Assembly: GCA_944372575.1 (NCBI GenBank)
Contig: CALVZS010000001.1
Location: forward strand, 82,962-146,961
Length of the DNA stretch: 64,000 bases
Direction of reading: 5' to 3'
Source of the DNA: an uncultured Clostridia bacterium
GTDB taxonomy: Bacteria > Bacillota > Clostridia > Christensenellales > Borkfalkiaceae
The position numbers and the translations under genes are program-made. The notes under the pieces are model-generated. The model was not told the origin of the DNA and did not search any database. It saw only the letters and a list, made by a program, of their open reading frames with translations. Position 1 is the stretch's first letter; each line of letters begins with the position of its first letter. Below, in pieces: positions 49,510-58,346 of the stretch.

Positions 49510-49833
49510 ATGGAAGAGAATACGGTTGTAACGGAACAGCCCGCAGAGGCTGCAGCGCCCGCTCCCGCAGAGGCGCAGGAGACGCGCGAAGTCCGCGAGC
49601 GTCCCGCCAAGAAAAATTACAAGCGCCAGAACTATAAGAAGGTCTGCCTCTTCTGCCAGGAGAAGAGCACGATCGATTATAAGGAGACGAACAGGCTCAG
49701 AAAGTTCATCAGCGAGGGCGGCAAGATCCTGCCCCGCCGCATGACGGGTACCTGCGCGAAACATCAGCGCGAGCTTGCCGTCGCCATCAAGCGCGCCCGC
49801 ATTGCCGCTCTTCTGCCCTTCAAGGCAGACTGA
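49510..49833 (+). CDS. rpsR: Ribosomal protein bS18
   Basis: A 107-residue bS18. The conserved core begins near residue 40 (KVCLFCQEK, then [20 protein letters not shown] in part, and [19 protein letters not shown]). It has an unusual N-terminal extension of about 35 residues rich in Ala, Pro and Glu. Last gene of the operon before a terminator. Confidence 0.95.
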   Translation: MEENTVVTEQPAEAAAPAPAEAQETREVRERPAKKNYKRQNYKKVCLFCQEKSTIDYKETNRLRKFISEGGKILPRRMTGTCAKHQRELAVAIKRARIAALLPFKAD

Positions 49834-49850
49834 TCGGAAACAAAAGCACA

Positions 49851-49880
49851 AAACGACCCTTGCCGGGGTCGTTTTTTTGT
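49851..49880 (+). terminator. Terminator of rpsF-ssb-rpsR
   Basis: Stem AAACGACCC / GGGTCGTTT with a short loop, followed by TTTTTT. Confidence 0.9.
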
Positions 49881-49922
49881 CCGGACGCAAGCGCCGCGCA
49901 TGTTCATGCGCGGCACTTGTCC

Positions 49923-50686
49923 TTATGATTCTGTTTCAAATTCACCTTTGATATCCCCCGGCTTGAACTGCCACCCGCCGTCGTAGCCGTTGTACTGTTC
50001 CCGGAAATCCTCAAACGCAGCCCGCGCACGGCTGCACAGATTTTCGGCAACCCATTTCATATAACTTTGGGCGCTTTCCTCGATCTCCGCCCGATGCACG
50101 GCGGCACCCTCTTCAGAGCCCTGATAATGGAAGAGGAGCTTGCAGTGAACAAAGACGGTATTCGTAAACACGGAGATCTCCACGTTCAGCGACCGCATAA
50201 AGACAAACCCGTAAGACCAGCTCGGTACATTGCGCGGGAGCGCCTTCTCGATCCAGCGCCTGAGCAGCTCGTCCGAGCCGTCCTTGTCCCCGCCTTTGGA
50301 AGTGCGCCCCGCTCCGCCGCTGCTCTTGCTTTTGCCGGAGAAAGGCTTTCTGCCCGCAAGACGTCTGAAAAAGCTGAAAATGAGATGAATGACCGCGCGG
50401 AGCCAGTCCCATACGCAAATGAGAGGCGCAAAATGAGCGAAAGAATGACCGACCAGAACGTAATATGGCCGCTTCTCCCTCCGGTGCGCCGGAAGAGCCC
50501 CGTCAGAAATTTCAGCCAGCAGAGTATGATACAGAATACCTGCGCAATGACGACGTCCATGATCCCGGCATTCAGCGCGGCCTTATCCGCACCGACCAGG
50601 CGCATGGCGCTCTCAACCACCATCCACACGGCAACGGGAACAAGGATGAGTCATATGACGGCGATCACGCTCTTGATCACTTTCAT
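49923..50686 (-). pseudogene. Membrane protein gene with a nonsense codon and a frameshift
   Basis: From ATG 50686 (GGAGGAA upstream) the frame gives MKVIKSVIAVI, then TGA at 50651-50653, then LILVPVAVWMVVESAM and two to three membrane helices. At the CTCTC repeat (50421-50425) the frame breaks; removing two bases restores WDWLRAVIHLIFSFFRRL, a Lys/Ser/Gly-rich linker, then a soluble domain ending GGWQFKPGDIKGEF. Restored length is about 253 residues. No family recognised. Two independent lesions argue for decay, though assembly error cannot be excluded. Confidence 0.65.
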
Positions 50687-50789
50687 AATGCATTTCCTCC
50701 GATATAAAAATCATTTGATGATCTGAACAATTCATAATTTTAACATAAATTGTTCATAATATCAAATATTTTGTCGGAAGTTTCAAAAC

Positions 50790-50819
50790 AAAAAGACGGC
50801 CCGCAGGGTCGTCTTTTTT
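50790..50819 (-). terminator. Terminator of the Sel1 gene
   Basis: Stem AAAAGACG / CGTCTTTT extended by GCCC-type pairing, with a T-run on both strands, 20 nt past the stop. Confidence 0.85.
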
Positions 50820-50840
50820 CATCCTGTTACAGGAGAAAGA

Positions 50841-51689
50841 TCACTGCAGCAGCGGTTTGTTCTGCTGCGCCGTCTGCATACGCAGGCGGCGCAAGAGATC
50901 CGCCGCAGCCGGGTAGCCCTGCGAAGCACGTTCCAGCCATTCCATGGCGAGCTGAGAATCCTGCGCCGTCCCGTGGCCGAGCGCATAGCACAGGCCCAGA
51001 TTGTACTGTGCGCCCGCGCAGCCGCGGCGGGCCGCCGCACGGAAACAGCGGAAGGCGCGCTTTTCGCTCTTGCGCACGCCGTGGCCGAAGCGGAAACAAT
51101 AGCCGAGATTGTTGAAAGCCTCCGCGCAGCCGCGCAGGGCCGCCGCACGGAAGTTGCGGAATGCCTTGCCCATGCTCTGATCCACCCCTCTGCCCGCATA
51201 GTAGCAGCTGCCCAGATCGCAGCGGGCGCGCGCGTCCCCGTTCTCCGCCGCGAGGCGGAACCATCCGACCGCCGCCCGCGCATCCTTCTGCGTGCCGATC
51301 CCGCCAAAGCAGCACATCCCCGTCCGGTGCTGGGCGGGTGCATAGCCGTTCTGCGCCGCGAGTCGGAACCATTCAAACGCCGCCTTTTCGTCCCGGGCAG
51401 TGCCGCGCCCTTCCGCATAACAGACGCCGAGATTGTACTGTGCAAACACATTCCCGTGCCATGCCGCATGGCGGTAGCGCGTGATCGCCTCTTTCTCATT
51501 GCGCGCAACGCCCTGGCCGGCCTCGTAACAGACGCCGACAAAGTTCTCCGCATCGGCGTCCCCCGCCTGCGCCGCCTGCACGAAGCAGGCAAAGGCACGC
51601 TCATACTCCTGCGCGCGATAGTATGCGCGCCCCTTCTCATACACCGCCTGTGCTGCAGAGTCAACGGGCGCGGCTTTCTTTTTCGCCAT
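50841..51689 (-). CDS. Sel1-repeat protein
   Basis: A 282-residue soluble protein made of about six Sel1-like repeats (36-residue units with A..LG..Y..G.G...D...A..W), for example AQYNLGVCYAEGRGTARDEK and AQYNLGLCYALGHGTAQDSQ. Such solenoids mediate protein contacts. No signal peptide, so cytoplasmic. GGGGGAG precedes the ATG. It has its own promoter at 51726-51754, which lies inside the terminator of the upstream lysC operon. Confidence 0.87.
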   Translation of the reverse strand: MAKKKAAPVDSAAQAVYEKGRAYYRAQEYERAFACFVQAAQAGDADAENFVGVCYEAGQGVARNEKEAITRYRHAAWHGNVFAQYNLGVCYAEGRGTARDEKAAFEWFRLAAQNGYAPAQHRTGMCCFGGIGTQKDARAAVGWFRLAAENGDARARCDLGSCYYAGRGVDQSMGKAFRNFRAAALRGCAEAFNNLGYCFRFGHGVRKSEKRAFRCFRAAARRGCAGAQYNLGLCYALGHGTAQDSQLAMEWLERASQGYPAAADLLRRLRMQTAQQNKPLLQ

Positions 51690-51725
51690 ATTCTCCCCCT
51701 TGTTCTTCAGAAGGTTTCCGTCTCC

Positions 51726-51763
51726 ATTGTAAACGAAAACGGAGCATTTGTCAAGATGCTCCG
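51726..51763 (-). promoter_or_regulatory. lysC terminator hairpin carrying the Sel1 gene promoter
   Basis: Perfect stem CGGAGCAT / ATGCTCCG (51756-51763 with 51740-51747) followed by TTTTCGTTT on the minus strand. Its loop contains TTGACA (51749-51754), 17 nt from TACAAT (51726-51731). Confidence 0.75.
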
Positions 51764-51811
51764 CAAAAAACGTATGTACCGACCAACCGACAGCCGGGCA
51801 TGTATTCGTCC

Positions 51812-53128
51812 TTACTCAAAAAACTCTTCGTAGACCGCCTTTAAGGTGCGCTCATAGCTGTCGTTGTCCACGCCGACGATGATATTCAGCTCGGAGGAAC
51901 CCTGGTCGATCATGCGCACGTTGACCCCCGCGCGGGCGATCGCCTCAAACAGTCGGGCGCTTGTACCGACGCTGCGCGCCATGCCGTGTCCGACCACTGC
52001 AATGAGCGCAATGTCCGTGATGACGCGCAGGGAATCGGGATGCACCGCTTCGCGAATCTCCTTGCACAGCGTGTCGAGCACGCCGTTCTTGACCTCCTCT
52101 CCGTCGATCACGAAGGACATGGTATCGATTCCCGTGGGGATATGTTCAAAGGAGATGCCGTGTTTGAGCAAAACCTTGAGGACGCGGTAAGTGAACCCGA
52201 TCTCCGTATTCATCAGGGATTTTTCCAGGAAGATGACGGTAAAATTTTTCTTGCCCGCAATGCCCGTGACCCGTTTTCCGCTGTACGTATAGCGGGATGT
52301 GGGTACGATCTCCGTCCCCTCGTCCTCGGGGCGGAAGGTGTTTTTGATGCGGATGGGAATGTCCGCCTCACGCACGGGGAAGATGGACTCGCTGTGCAGC
52401 ACGTTCGCCCCCATGTAGGAGAGCTCGCGCAGCTCCTTGTAGGAGAGCGCGCGGATGGGCATGGGGTTTTCCACGATGCGCGGGTCGCACGCAAGGAATC
52501 CGCTCACGTCCGTCCAGTTCTCATAGAGATCCGCTCCCGCCGCGCGCGCCACGATGGCGCCCGAAATGTCGCTGCCGCCGCGGGAGAACGTCCTGACCTT
52601 CCCGTTCGCGTCCTCGCCGTAAAATCCGGAGATGACGGCGCGCTTCTTTCCCTTGAGCGCCGCCGCCGTGAGCGCATATGTCTTTTCGCCGTCCAGGCGG
52701 CCGTCGGGGCCGAATCTGACGACGTCGCGCGCGTCGATGAATGGCGCATCCCACACCGCCGCCATGATGCGGGCGGAGAGATACTCCCCGCGCGAAGCAC
52801 AGAAGTCGGGTGTTGCCTCCCGCAGGATCCCCTCCCGTGTCTCGGAGAGCAGCGCCTCGATGTCCATCTCCAGGCCGAGTTCGGACACGATGCCGCGGAA
52901 GCGGTCGCAGACCTTTTCAAACGCCTCGCCCGTCTCCCCGCGCATGGCGACGCTGTCATATGTCTCATAGAGGAGATCGGTCACCTTCGCATCCCCGCTG
53001 AAGCGCTTGCCGGGCGCGGACACGACGACGTAGCGGCGCGATGCGTCGCTGTCGAGGATCCTGCGCACGCGCAGCATCGTGATGCCGTCCGCCATGGACG
53101 TTCCGCCGAATTTGCATACCTTAATCAT
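51812..53128 (-). CDS. lysC: Aspartate kinase
   Basis: A 438-residue aspartokinase, the first step toward lysine, threonine and methionine. KVCKFGGTSMADG is the nucleotide-binding start, SRGGSDISGAIVAR the substrate loop, and two ACT domains follow (NTEIGFTYRVLKVL, VVGHGMARSVGTSARLFEA) that usually bind lysine or threonine as inhibitors. It overlaps the end of the DUF1015 gene by 8 nt. Confidence 0.94.
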   Translation of the reverse strand: MIKVCKFGGTSMADGITMLRVRRILDSDASRRYVVVSAPGKRFSGDAKVTDLLYETYDSVAMRGETGEAFEKVCDRFRGIVSELGLEMDIEALLSETREGILREATPDFCASRGEYLSARIMAAVWDAPFIDARDVVRFGPDGRLDGEKTYALTAAALKGKKRAVISGFYGEDANGKVRTFSRGGSDISGAIVARAAGADLYENWTDVSGFLACDPRIVENPMPIRALSYKELRELSYMGANVLHSESIFPVREADIPIRIKNTFRPEDEGTEIVPTSRYTYSGKRVTGIAGKKNFTVIFLEKSLMNTEIGFTYRVLKVLLKHGISFEHIPTGIDTMSFVIDGEEVKNGVLDTLCKEIREAVHPDSLRVITDIALIAVVGHGMARSVGTSARLFEAIARAGVNVRMIDQGSSELNIIVGVDNDSYERTLKAVYEEFFE

Positions 53129-54287
53129 AGCTGATCTCCCTGCCCTCCAGATAGTACCGCTTTTCCTTTGCCTCCCCCAGCGAGAAGGTCTTTTTGGGAA
53201 GATTGACGCCCCCTTTCAGGGCGGGGAAAAAGTCATTTTTATCCATCGGCGCAAGCTGCACGCCGGCGCAGTCCTCCTGCGCGGCACGGCGGGCAAGCGC
53301 CCTTTCGCCGTGGACGTAGTCGATCCTTCCGCCGTTGACGCGCACGAACGCCTCGCACAGTTCGTCCGTCTTTTTCACACCCTCCGCCCCTGCGGGAAGG
53401 GCGGGAATGAGGACGTTGCCCTCGCGGCGGCACCTGACGCTCTTCATGAAGAAGTCGCAGAACGCCTCCGTCTCCACCTCCGTTACAAGGCGGTGGATGG
53501 GATAGAACACGACGGCGGGGTCGAAGATGTTGACAAGCTCCGCAAGCATAAAGCGCGCGGGGTGGCGGGAGAGCTCCTCCTTTTTGAGCGTGGGTTTGAG
53601 CGCCTCCCAATGCGCCTTTGCCGCCGCCACCGCGTGGTTCCCGTCCGCCACCGCGAAGGCGGGTTCCCCCTTGCCGTGCAGCATGGGGATCACCTCCCCG
53701 GCAAGGTCTTCCGGCACGAACCAGCCCGTCAGGTGTCCGCCGCCCTCCATGAGATCGAAGTCGTAAAGCTGTTCAAGATCCTCGCGCAGCAGCAGTTTGA
53801 CCGCCCTGTCCTTCTTGTCGCGGTAGAACAGCATGGCGTGCGGGAACTCCAGGGGCGCCTTTTGGCGCTCTGCGATGCGGGGCGCGAGGCGGGCGGGCAG
53901 CACCTCCTCCGACGAGCGGATGAGGGCAGGCACGCCCTCTTCGGAGGAATACTCCTCCAGATCGATGCTTGCAAGAATGCCGCGGCGGACACCCGTGCGC
54001 GTGGTACGTTCCACAAAGACAAATCCGCGCGTGAGTTTGGAGAGCACGTCATTCTCGAGCGCCGCGTACATGTTCTCACGGATGGCAGCGATGCGCTCCT
54101 CATCCTCCTCGCCCAGATATACTTCGGGCAGAATAAAGCGAAGCGTGGAGGGCGCGTCGCCGACGCACTGCTCCACACGCTTCCAGTATTCACGATCGGA
54201 CGTGAACTGATCGCAGGCGATGACAGCCCACTTGTCAAATCCCTCGCGCGGAATGAGCACGCGGGGGATGCGCAGACAATTCTTCAT
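53121..54287 (-). CDS. DUF1015 family protein
   Basis: A 388-residue soluble protein of the DUF1015 family, recognised from WAVIACDQFTSDREYW, FAVADGNHAVAAAKAHWE (a His-bearing core) and HRLVTEVE. Its biochemical role is unknown. It starts within the stop of the 35-residue CdaR-like ORF and overlaps lysC. Confidence 0.85.
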   Translation of the reverse strand: MKNCLRIPRVLIPREGFDKWAVIACDQFTSDREYWKRVEQCVGDAPSTLRFILPEVYLGEEDEERIAAIRENMYAALENDVLSKLTRGFVFVERTTRTGVRRGILASIDLEEYSSEEGVPALIRSSEEVLPARLAPRIAERQKAPLEFPHAMLFYRDKKDRAVKLLLREDLEQLYDFDLMEGGGHLTGWFVPEDLAGEVIPMLHGKGEPAFAVADGNHAVAAAKAHWEALKPTLKKEELSRHPARFMLAELVNIFDPAVVFYPIHRLVTEVETEAFCDFFMKSVRCRREGNVLIPALPAGAEGVKKTDELCEAFVRVNGGRIDYVHGERALARRAAQEDCAGVQLAPMDKNDFFPALKGGVNLPKKTFSLGEAKEKRYYLEGREISYD

Positions 54288-54391
54288 ACAGCGTTGATGA
54301 TGACGACCGCCGCCACGGCAAGTACCGCGGCGAGCAGTTTCAAGGGGACATTATGTGTAAACAGTTTTTGGAGAAAAGATAAAAACTTCAT
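54284..54391 (-). CDS. 35-residue CdaR (YbbR)-like membrane anchor peptide
   Basis: The ORF begins MKFLSFLQKLFTHNVPLKLL and ends in a hydrophobic helix (to INAV). This matches the N-terminal anchor of CdaR/YbbR proteins, which regulate the diadenylate cyclase CdaA and normally follow cdaA. Here no YbbR repeats follow. ATG 54391 overlaps the cdaA stop (ATGA-type) and the stop overlaps the DUF1015 start, so it is coupled at both ends, which argues for a real gene. It could be a shrunken CdaR or a new micro-regulator. Confidence 0.6.
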   Translation of the reverse strand: MKFLSFLQKLFTHNVPLKLLAAVLAVAAVVIINAV

Positions 54392-55227
54392 GCCTTTTTG
54401 CTCCCGCTGTTAAATTCCTTCCAGTAGTAGTCCTTGAGGTACTTTTTCAGGCTCTCCGAATCGACGTAGCGACTAATCTCGCCACGGCGCACATAGGACA
54501 CGATGCCCGTCTCCTCCGAAACGATGATGGTGGATACGTCCGCCACCTCCGTCACGCCGATGCCCGCGCGGTGGCGGGTGCCGTAGTCCTTGGGAAAGTC
54601 CTTCTGCGTGAGGGGCAGAAAGCACCCCGCCGCCTGGATCTTGTCGCCGTAGATGATCATGGCGCCGTCATGCAGGGGCGCCTTGGGAATAAAGATGCCC
54701 TCGATGAGCTGGTTGGAGATGTTGGCATTGAGCGTCACGCCGCTGTCGATGATCTCCTTGGGCAGATTGCCGTTGGAGAGCACGATGAGCGCGCCCGTGT
54801 TGTTCTTGGAGAGGTTCTGCACCGCCTTGACAATGCCCGAGATGTACTCATCCGCGCGCGCGGAGACGGCGTTGTTCTTTGCCGCCTGCGCCCCCGCCAC
54901 CGGGCCAACCCGCTTAGCCGCCACGTTCCAGATACTACGCTTGATCTCCACGCTGAAGAGAAGCAGAAAGAAGAGCGACATGAGCATGACAAAAATATAA
55001 AAGACCGTCACCGTCAGATGCTCGGAAAAGAGCGTGACGGCGCCCGTGCAGATGAGCAGGAACACATACACGGGGATGAGTTTTTTGGCATTGTTCTCAT
55101 AGAGGATCTTCAAGACAAAATAGATGAGCAGGAACAGAAAGATCGCTTCGATGACGATGATCCAGTTCTGCGAAAAATCGGTAAAGACGGCCCTGATGCC
55201 CTCTGCCACTTCCTGAGGTGTCCGCAC
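54388..55227 (-). CDS. cdaA: Diadenylate cyclase CdaA
   Basis: A 279-residue membrane enzyme that makes cyclic di-AMP from two ATP. Three N-terminal membrane helices (about 22-105), then the DAC domain with PLHDGAMIIYG (DGA) and GTRHRAGIG (RHR). It has the usual length. GTG 55227 is chosen with GGGGGAG 8 nt upstream. First gene of an operon with the CdaR-like peptide, DUF1015 and lysC. Confidence 0.95.
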   Translation of the reverse strand: MRTPQEVAEGIRAVFTDFSQNWIIVIEAIFLFLLIYFVLKILYENNAKKLIPVYVFLLICTGAVTLFSEHLTVTVFYIFVMLMSLFFLLLFSVEIKRSIWNVAAKRVGPVAGAQAAKNNAVSARADEYISGIVKAVQNLSKNNTGALIVLSNGNLPKEIIDSGVTLNANISNQLIEGIFIPKAPLHDGAMIIYGDKIQAAGCFLPLTQKDFPKDYGTRHRAGIGVTEVADVSTIIVSEETGIVSYVRRGEISRYVDSESLKKYLKDYYWKEFNSGSKKA

Positions 55228-55274
55228 TTGGTTGCTCCCCCTTCCCCGCCGCTGCAGCAGCGGGCTTTTTCCCT

Positions 55275-55303
55275 ATTATACAGATTTTGCGAAAAAATGC
55301 AAA
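55275..55303 (-). promoter_or_regulatory. Promoter of the cdaA operon
   Basis: TTTGCA at 55298-55303, 17-nt spacer and TATAAT at 55275-55280 on the minus strand. The short leader holds a GC-rich hairpin (about 55243-55264). Confidence 0.75.
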
Positions 55304-55325
55304 GTATTTCTTCCAACTTTTTTCG

Positions 55326-56309
55326 TCAGCCGAAAAATATTTCCGCGATCGCCGCATACAGCGCACTCGTCTTGGAATACGCGCCGCGCCGCGCGCCCGC
55401 GGAGAGCGCATACAGTTCTTCGTACATCGCCTGCACGCGCGCGCGGCCGAGCCGGGAGGCCGTCTCGCGGTTCTTCTGCACCGCATACGGCTTGCTGCCC
55501 AGGATCTTGGCAAGCTCCGCATCGGAAGCGGAGGAGAGGCTCACCTCACACAGGGTGCGGAAGTGAGAGATGAGCGCCGCGAGCACGGCGTATTCGTCCG
55601 ACCCCTTCCCACGCATATCGGACAAGATCTCATAGAACTGCGCAAAGCTGCGCCGCGATGCCGCCTGCGTAAGTTCGTAGATCTTGTACTCGACGTCCTT
55701 GGCGACGTTTTCCTCGACGTCGGCACGCGTGATGCGGCCGTTTTCCCCCAGGACGGATGCGAGTTTTTCCGTCTCCATGCGCATCCGGGCGGCATCCCGC
55801 GCGCAATAGCGCACCATGAGCTGCGCCGCGTCGGCGTCCATCTGCAGCCCCATCCTGCGCGCCACACCGAACAGCCAGCGCGAAAGCGTCTCCTCATCCT
55901 CGCGCGCGCAGTCCACATATGTCACGCCCGCCTTGCGCGCAAGCTGCGCGCTGCCCGCCTTCTTTGCGCCGTTGACGATGAGAAAGACGGTGGAGGGAGA
56001 GGGCGCGGCGCAATACCCCTTGAGATAGTTCTCCCACTCCCGTTCGGTGGGATAAAATTCACAGGCGCGCACCAGCCGCCGCTCGTCCAAAAAGGGCAGC
56101 GTCCGGAGGGCGCGCACAAGTTCGGCGATCCCCTCCCCTTTGAGCGTCTCCCCCTCATAGCGCACGTCGTTGAGGACGGGATTGGCAATGCCGCACGCTT
56201 TGCGGATCATATTCACCGCGCTGTCGCGGAAATAGGTCTCCTCCCCCTCGATGACATAAACGGGGGCGAGCCCCTCTTTGAGGTGTTTGGCAAGCTGTAC
56301 AAATTTCAT
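55326..56309 (-). CDS. holA: DNA polymerase III delta subunit
   Basis: A 327-residue clamp-loader subunit: VYVIEGEETYFRDSAVNMI at the start, the AAA-like fold without ATP motif, and FLDERRLVRACEFYP. Its start overlaps the comEC stop (ATGA), a gene order kept in Bacillota. ATG 56309 is chosen because AAGGT precedes it and relatives begin the same way. Confidence 0.92.
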   Translation of the reverse strand: MKFVQLAKHLKEGLAPVYVIEGEETYFRDSAVNMIRKACGIANPVLNDVRYEGETLKGEGIAELVRALRTLPFLDERRLVRACEFYPTEREWENYLKGYCAAPSPSTVFLIVNGAKKAGSAQLARKAGVTYVDCAREDEETLSRWLFGVARRMGLQMDADAAQLMVRYCARDAARMRMETEKLASVLGENGRITRADVEENVAKDVEYKIYELTQAASRRSFAQFYEILSDMRGKGSDEYAVLAALISHFRTLCEVSLSSASDAELAKILGSKPYAVQKNRETASRLGRARVQAMYEELYALSAGARRGAYSKTSALYAAIAEIFFG

Positions 56310-58297
56310 AGCGACCTTATTATACCATCTTTCAGCAAGTATTTCAAGCGTCCGCCGCCCGCTCCGACAAACAGATCGGCAAAAACCGTCTCTCCGCCGC
56401 CGAAGGAAAATTCCGCCACGCACCCCTGCGCCGAAAGCGTGAGGGAGTCGGCGTCCTCATAGAAAAAGGAGAGTTCCCCCACCGTGAACGCCCGCATCCC
56501 GCGCACATCCGTCTCCCGCAGCCCCGTCTCGAGGGGATACGCCGTATAGATGCACGCGGCGGGCAGGAATGCCGCCGCATTGACGGCGCGGGCGGCATCC
56601 TCCGTGACGAGACAGACGGCGTCCAGTTCCCCCGCATAGGTACGCAGGAGAAAATCCTCGCACGAGGAGAGCGACACCTCCCCGTCGATGAGCAGCACGG
56701 CGCTCTCCCGCGTCCGGATGAGCGCGCACGTCCCCCGCTCCGTGCCGGAGACATCGATGCGGCAGCCGGAGAAGGTCGCATTCTCCGCAAACACGCACAG
56801 CGCAAAGAGCAGCGCAACGGCGGAGCACGCCGCCGTACGAACCCATGCACGCAGGCGCACCTTTGCACACAGGGGAAGGTTGAGCGCCAGCCACACGCCC
56901 ACACCCGCACCGAGCGAAAACCCCGCGAGGACAAAGGAAAAATCTGCCGCCGAAAAGAGAAAGAGCACGGCGGAGAGCAGGCCCTGCGGCAGCGCGAGCA
57001 GCACGCCCGATGCAAAGGGAAGCACGAGCGAGGCGAAGGCACACGCCACGAGCGGCAGAAAAAGGGCGGGCAGCACGGGGATGACGAGAAGATTGAGGAG
57101 CGTTCCCCACACCGAGACATAGCCGAACGTCTGCACCATGAGCGGGAAGGTAACGAGCTGGGACGCGACGCCCGAGACAAGGGTGGCGGCGAGGGCGGAC
57201 GGAATGCGGATGCGGCGCAGCCCGCGCGAGAGCGGCTCCGAAAAGATGCACATCCCCGCCACCGCGCCGTATGAAAGACGAAAGCTCACCGAGCAGTACT
57301 GCGCGGGCGAGAAGAACAGCGTGAGGACGGCGGCGAGCGAGAGTGAGGAAAGCGCATCGTACTTTTTTCCGAAGAAGCGCGCCCCGCCCGCAAAGGCGCA
57401 CATGAGCAGCGAGCGCACCGAGGAGGCGGTGAACGCACACATCGCACAGTACATCGCGGCGAGCAGCACGGCGGGCATCGCCGCCCACCTGCCGCACCGC
57501 CTGCGCAAAAGCAGCGTCACGGCGGCATAGAGCATCCCGATATGCAGGCCGGAGACGGCAAATACATGGGCGATGCCGCCCGTGCGCGTCTCCGCGGCAA
57601 AGTCGCTGTCCAGAACGCGCATATTCCCCGTGAGCAGGGCATAGGCAAAATTGGCGGTGTCCTGCTCCATGTTCGCCTGCAGGCTGTCATACAGCGCGCC
57701 GTTCAGAAGCAGAAAGACGTTCCACGTTTTGCCCGTGACCAGGTACTCCGCGGGCGACGCCGCGTAGCGGATCCCGGACGCAAAGTCATTGAGCGCATAG
57801 CTGTCTCCGCCCGCCAGGGACGCATTCCGCCCGACCGTTGCCGTGAAAACGATGACATCGCCCGCACGCACCTCCTCGCCCGGGAGGGTGAGCTCCATCT
57901 TTCCCGCCTCCCGTTCGCCGTCAAAGTACAGTCCGGAGAGGGTGACGGAGGAATAGCCGTTCTTCACGGCGGCGCTCTCCACCGTGCCGGAGACGGTGTA
58001 CTCCCCCTCCGCCCTGCCGGCGGCAAAACTTTTGTCGGCAAGATACATTCCGCCCGCGCCGATGAGGGCAAAGAGAAAAAAGATGCCGAGCGCGATCGCC
58101 GTGCGGTGCAGGGAAAAGGGCGGCAGCAGAAGGAGCAGGAAGAGCACAAAAAACACAATTCCTGCGGGGCCGCCTTCGCCGAAGACAAGGGCAGCATAGC
58201 AAAAGAGTCCTGCGAGCATCCCGACGGCGGCAACGAGCAGCGGGCGCAGATTGAGCCGCTTTAGGCGCGGACGCGTTGTCGCACGACTTTGGGACAT
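56306..58297 (-). CDS. comEC: ComEC/Rec2 competence protein with degenerate C-terminal domain
   Basis: A 663-residue polytopic protein with the DNA-channel domain: N-terminal DUF4131 region with an OB-like segment, then the competence domain (GIAHVFAVSGLHIGMLYA and SSVRSLLMCAFAGGARFFGKKYD in part). About ten helices. The C-terminal metallo-beta-lactamase part, which degrades the entering strand complement, is short and lacks the HxHxDH metal site. AAGGAGGAGG precedes ATG 58297. Confidence 0.9.
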   Translation of the reverse strand: MSQSRATTRPRLKRLNLRPLLVAAVGMLAGLFCYAALVFGEGGPAGIVFFVLFLLLLLPPFSLHRTAIALGIFFLFALIGAGGMYLADKSFAAGRAEGEYTVSGTVESAAVKNGYSSVTLSGLYFDGEREAGKMELTLPGEEVRAGDVIVFTATVGRNASLAGGDSYALNDFASGIRYAASPAEYLVTGKTWNVFLLLNGALYDSLQANMEQDTANFAYALLTGNMRVLDSDFAAETRTGGIAHVFAVSGLHIGMLYAAVTLLLRRRCGRWAAMPAVLLAAMYCAMCAFTASSVRSLLMCAFAGGARFFGKKYDALSSLSLAAVLTLFFSPAQYCSVSFRLSYGAVAGMCIFSEPLSRGLRRIRIPSALAATLVSGVASQLVTFPLMVQTFGYVSVWGTLLNLLVIPVLPALFLPLVACAFASLVLPFASGVLLALPQGLLSAVLFLFSAADFSFVLAGFSLGAGVGVWLALNLPLCAKVRLRAWVRTAACSAVALLFALCVFAENATFSGCRIDVSGTERGTCALIRTRESAVLLIDGEVSLSSCEDFLLRTYAGELDAVCLVTEDAARAVNAAAFLPAACIYTAYPLETGLRETDVRGMRAFTVGELSFFYEDADSLTLSAQGCVAEFSFGGGETVFADLFVGAGGGRLKYLLKDGIIRSL

Positions 58298-58311
58298 GGC
58301 CTCCTCCTTGG

Positions 58312-58340
58312 TTGACAGACGGAACAATTCCGCCTATAAT
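58312..58340 (+). promoter_or_regulatory. Promoter of the HAD phosphatase gene
   Basis: TTGACA at 58312-58317, 17-nt spacer, TATAAT at 58335-58340; the ATG begins 7 nt after the -10 box. Confidence 0.85.
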
Positions 58341-58346
58341 GATGCT

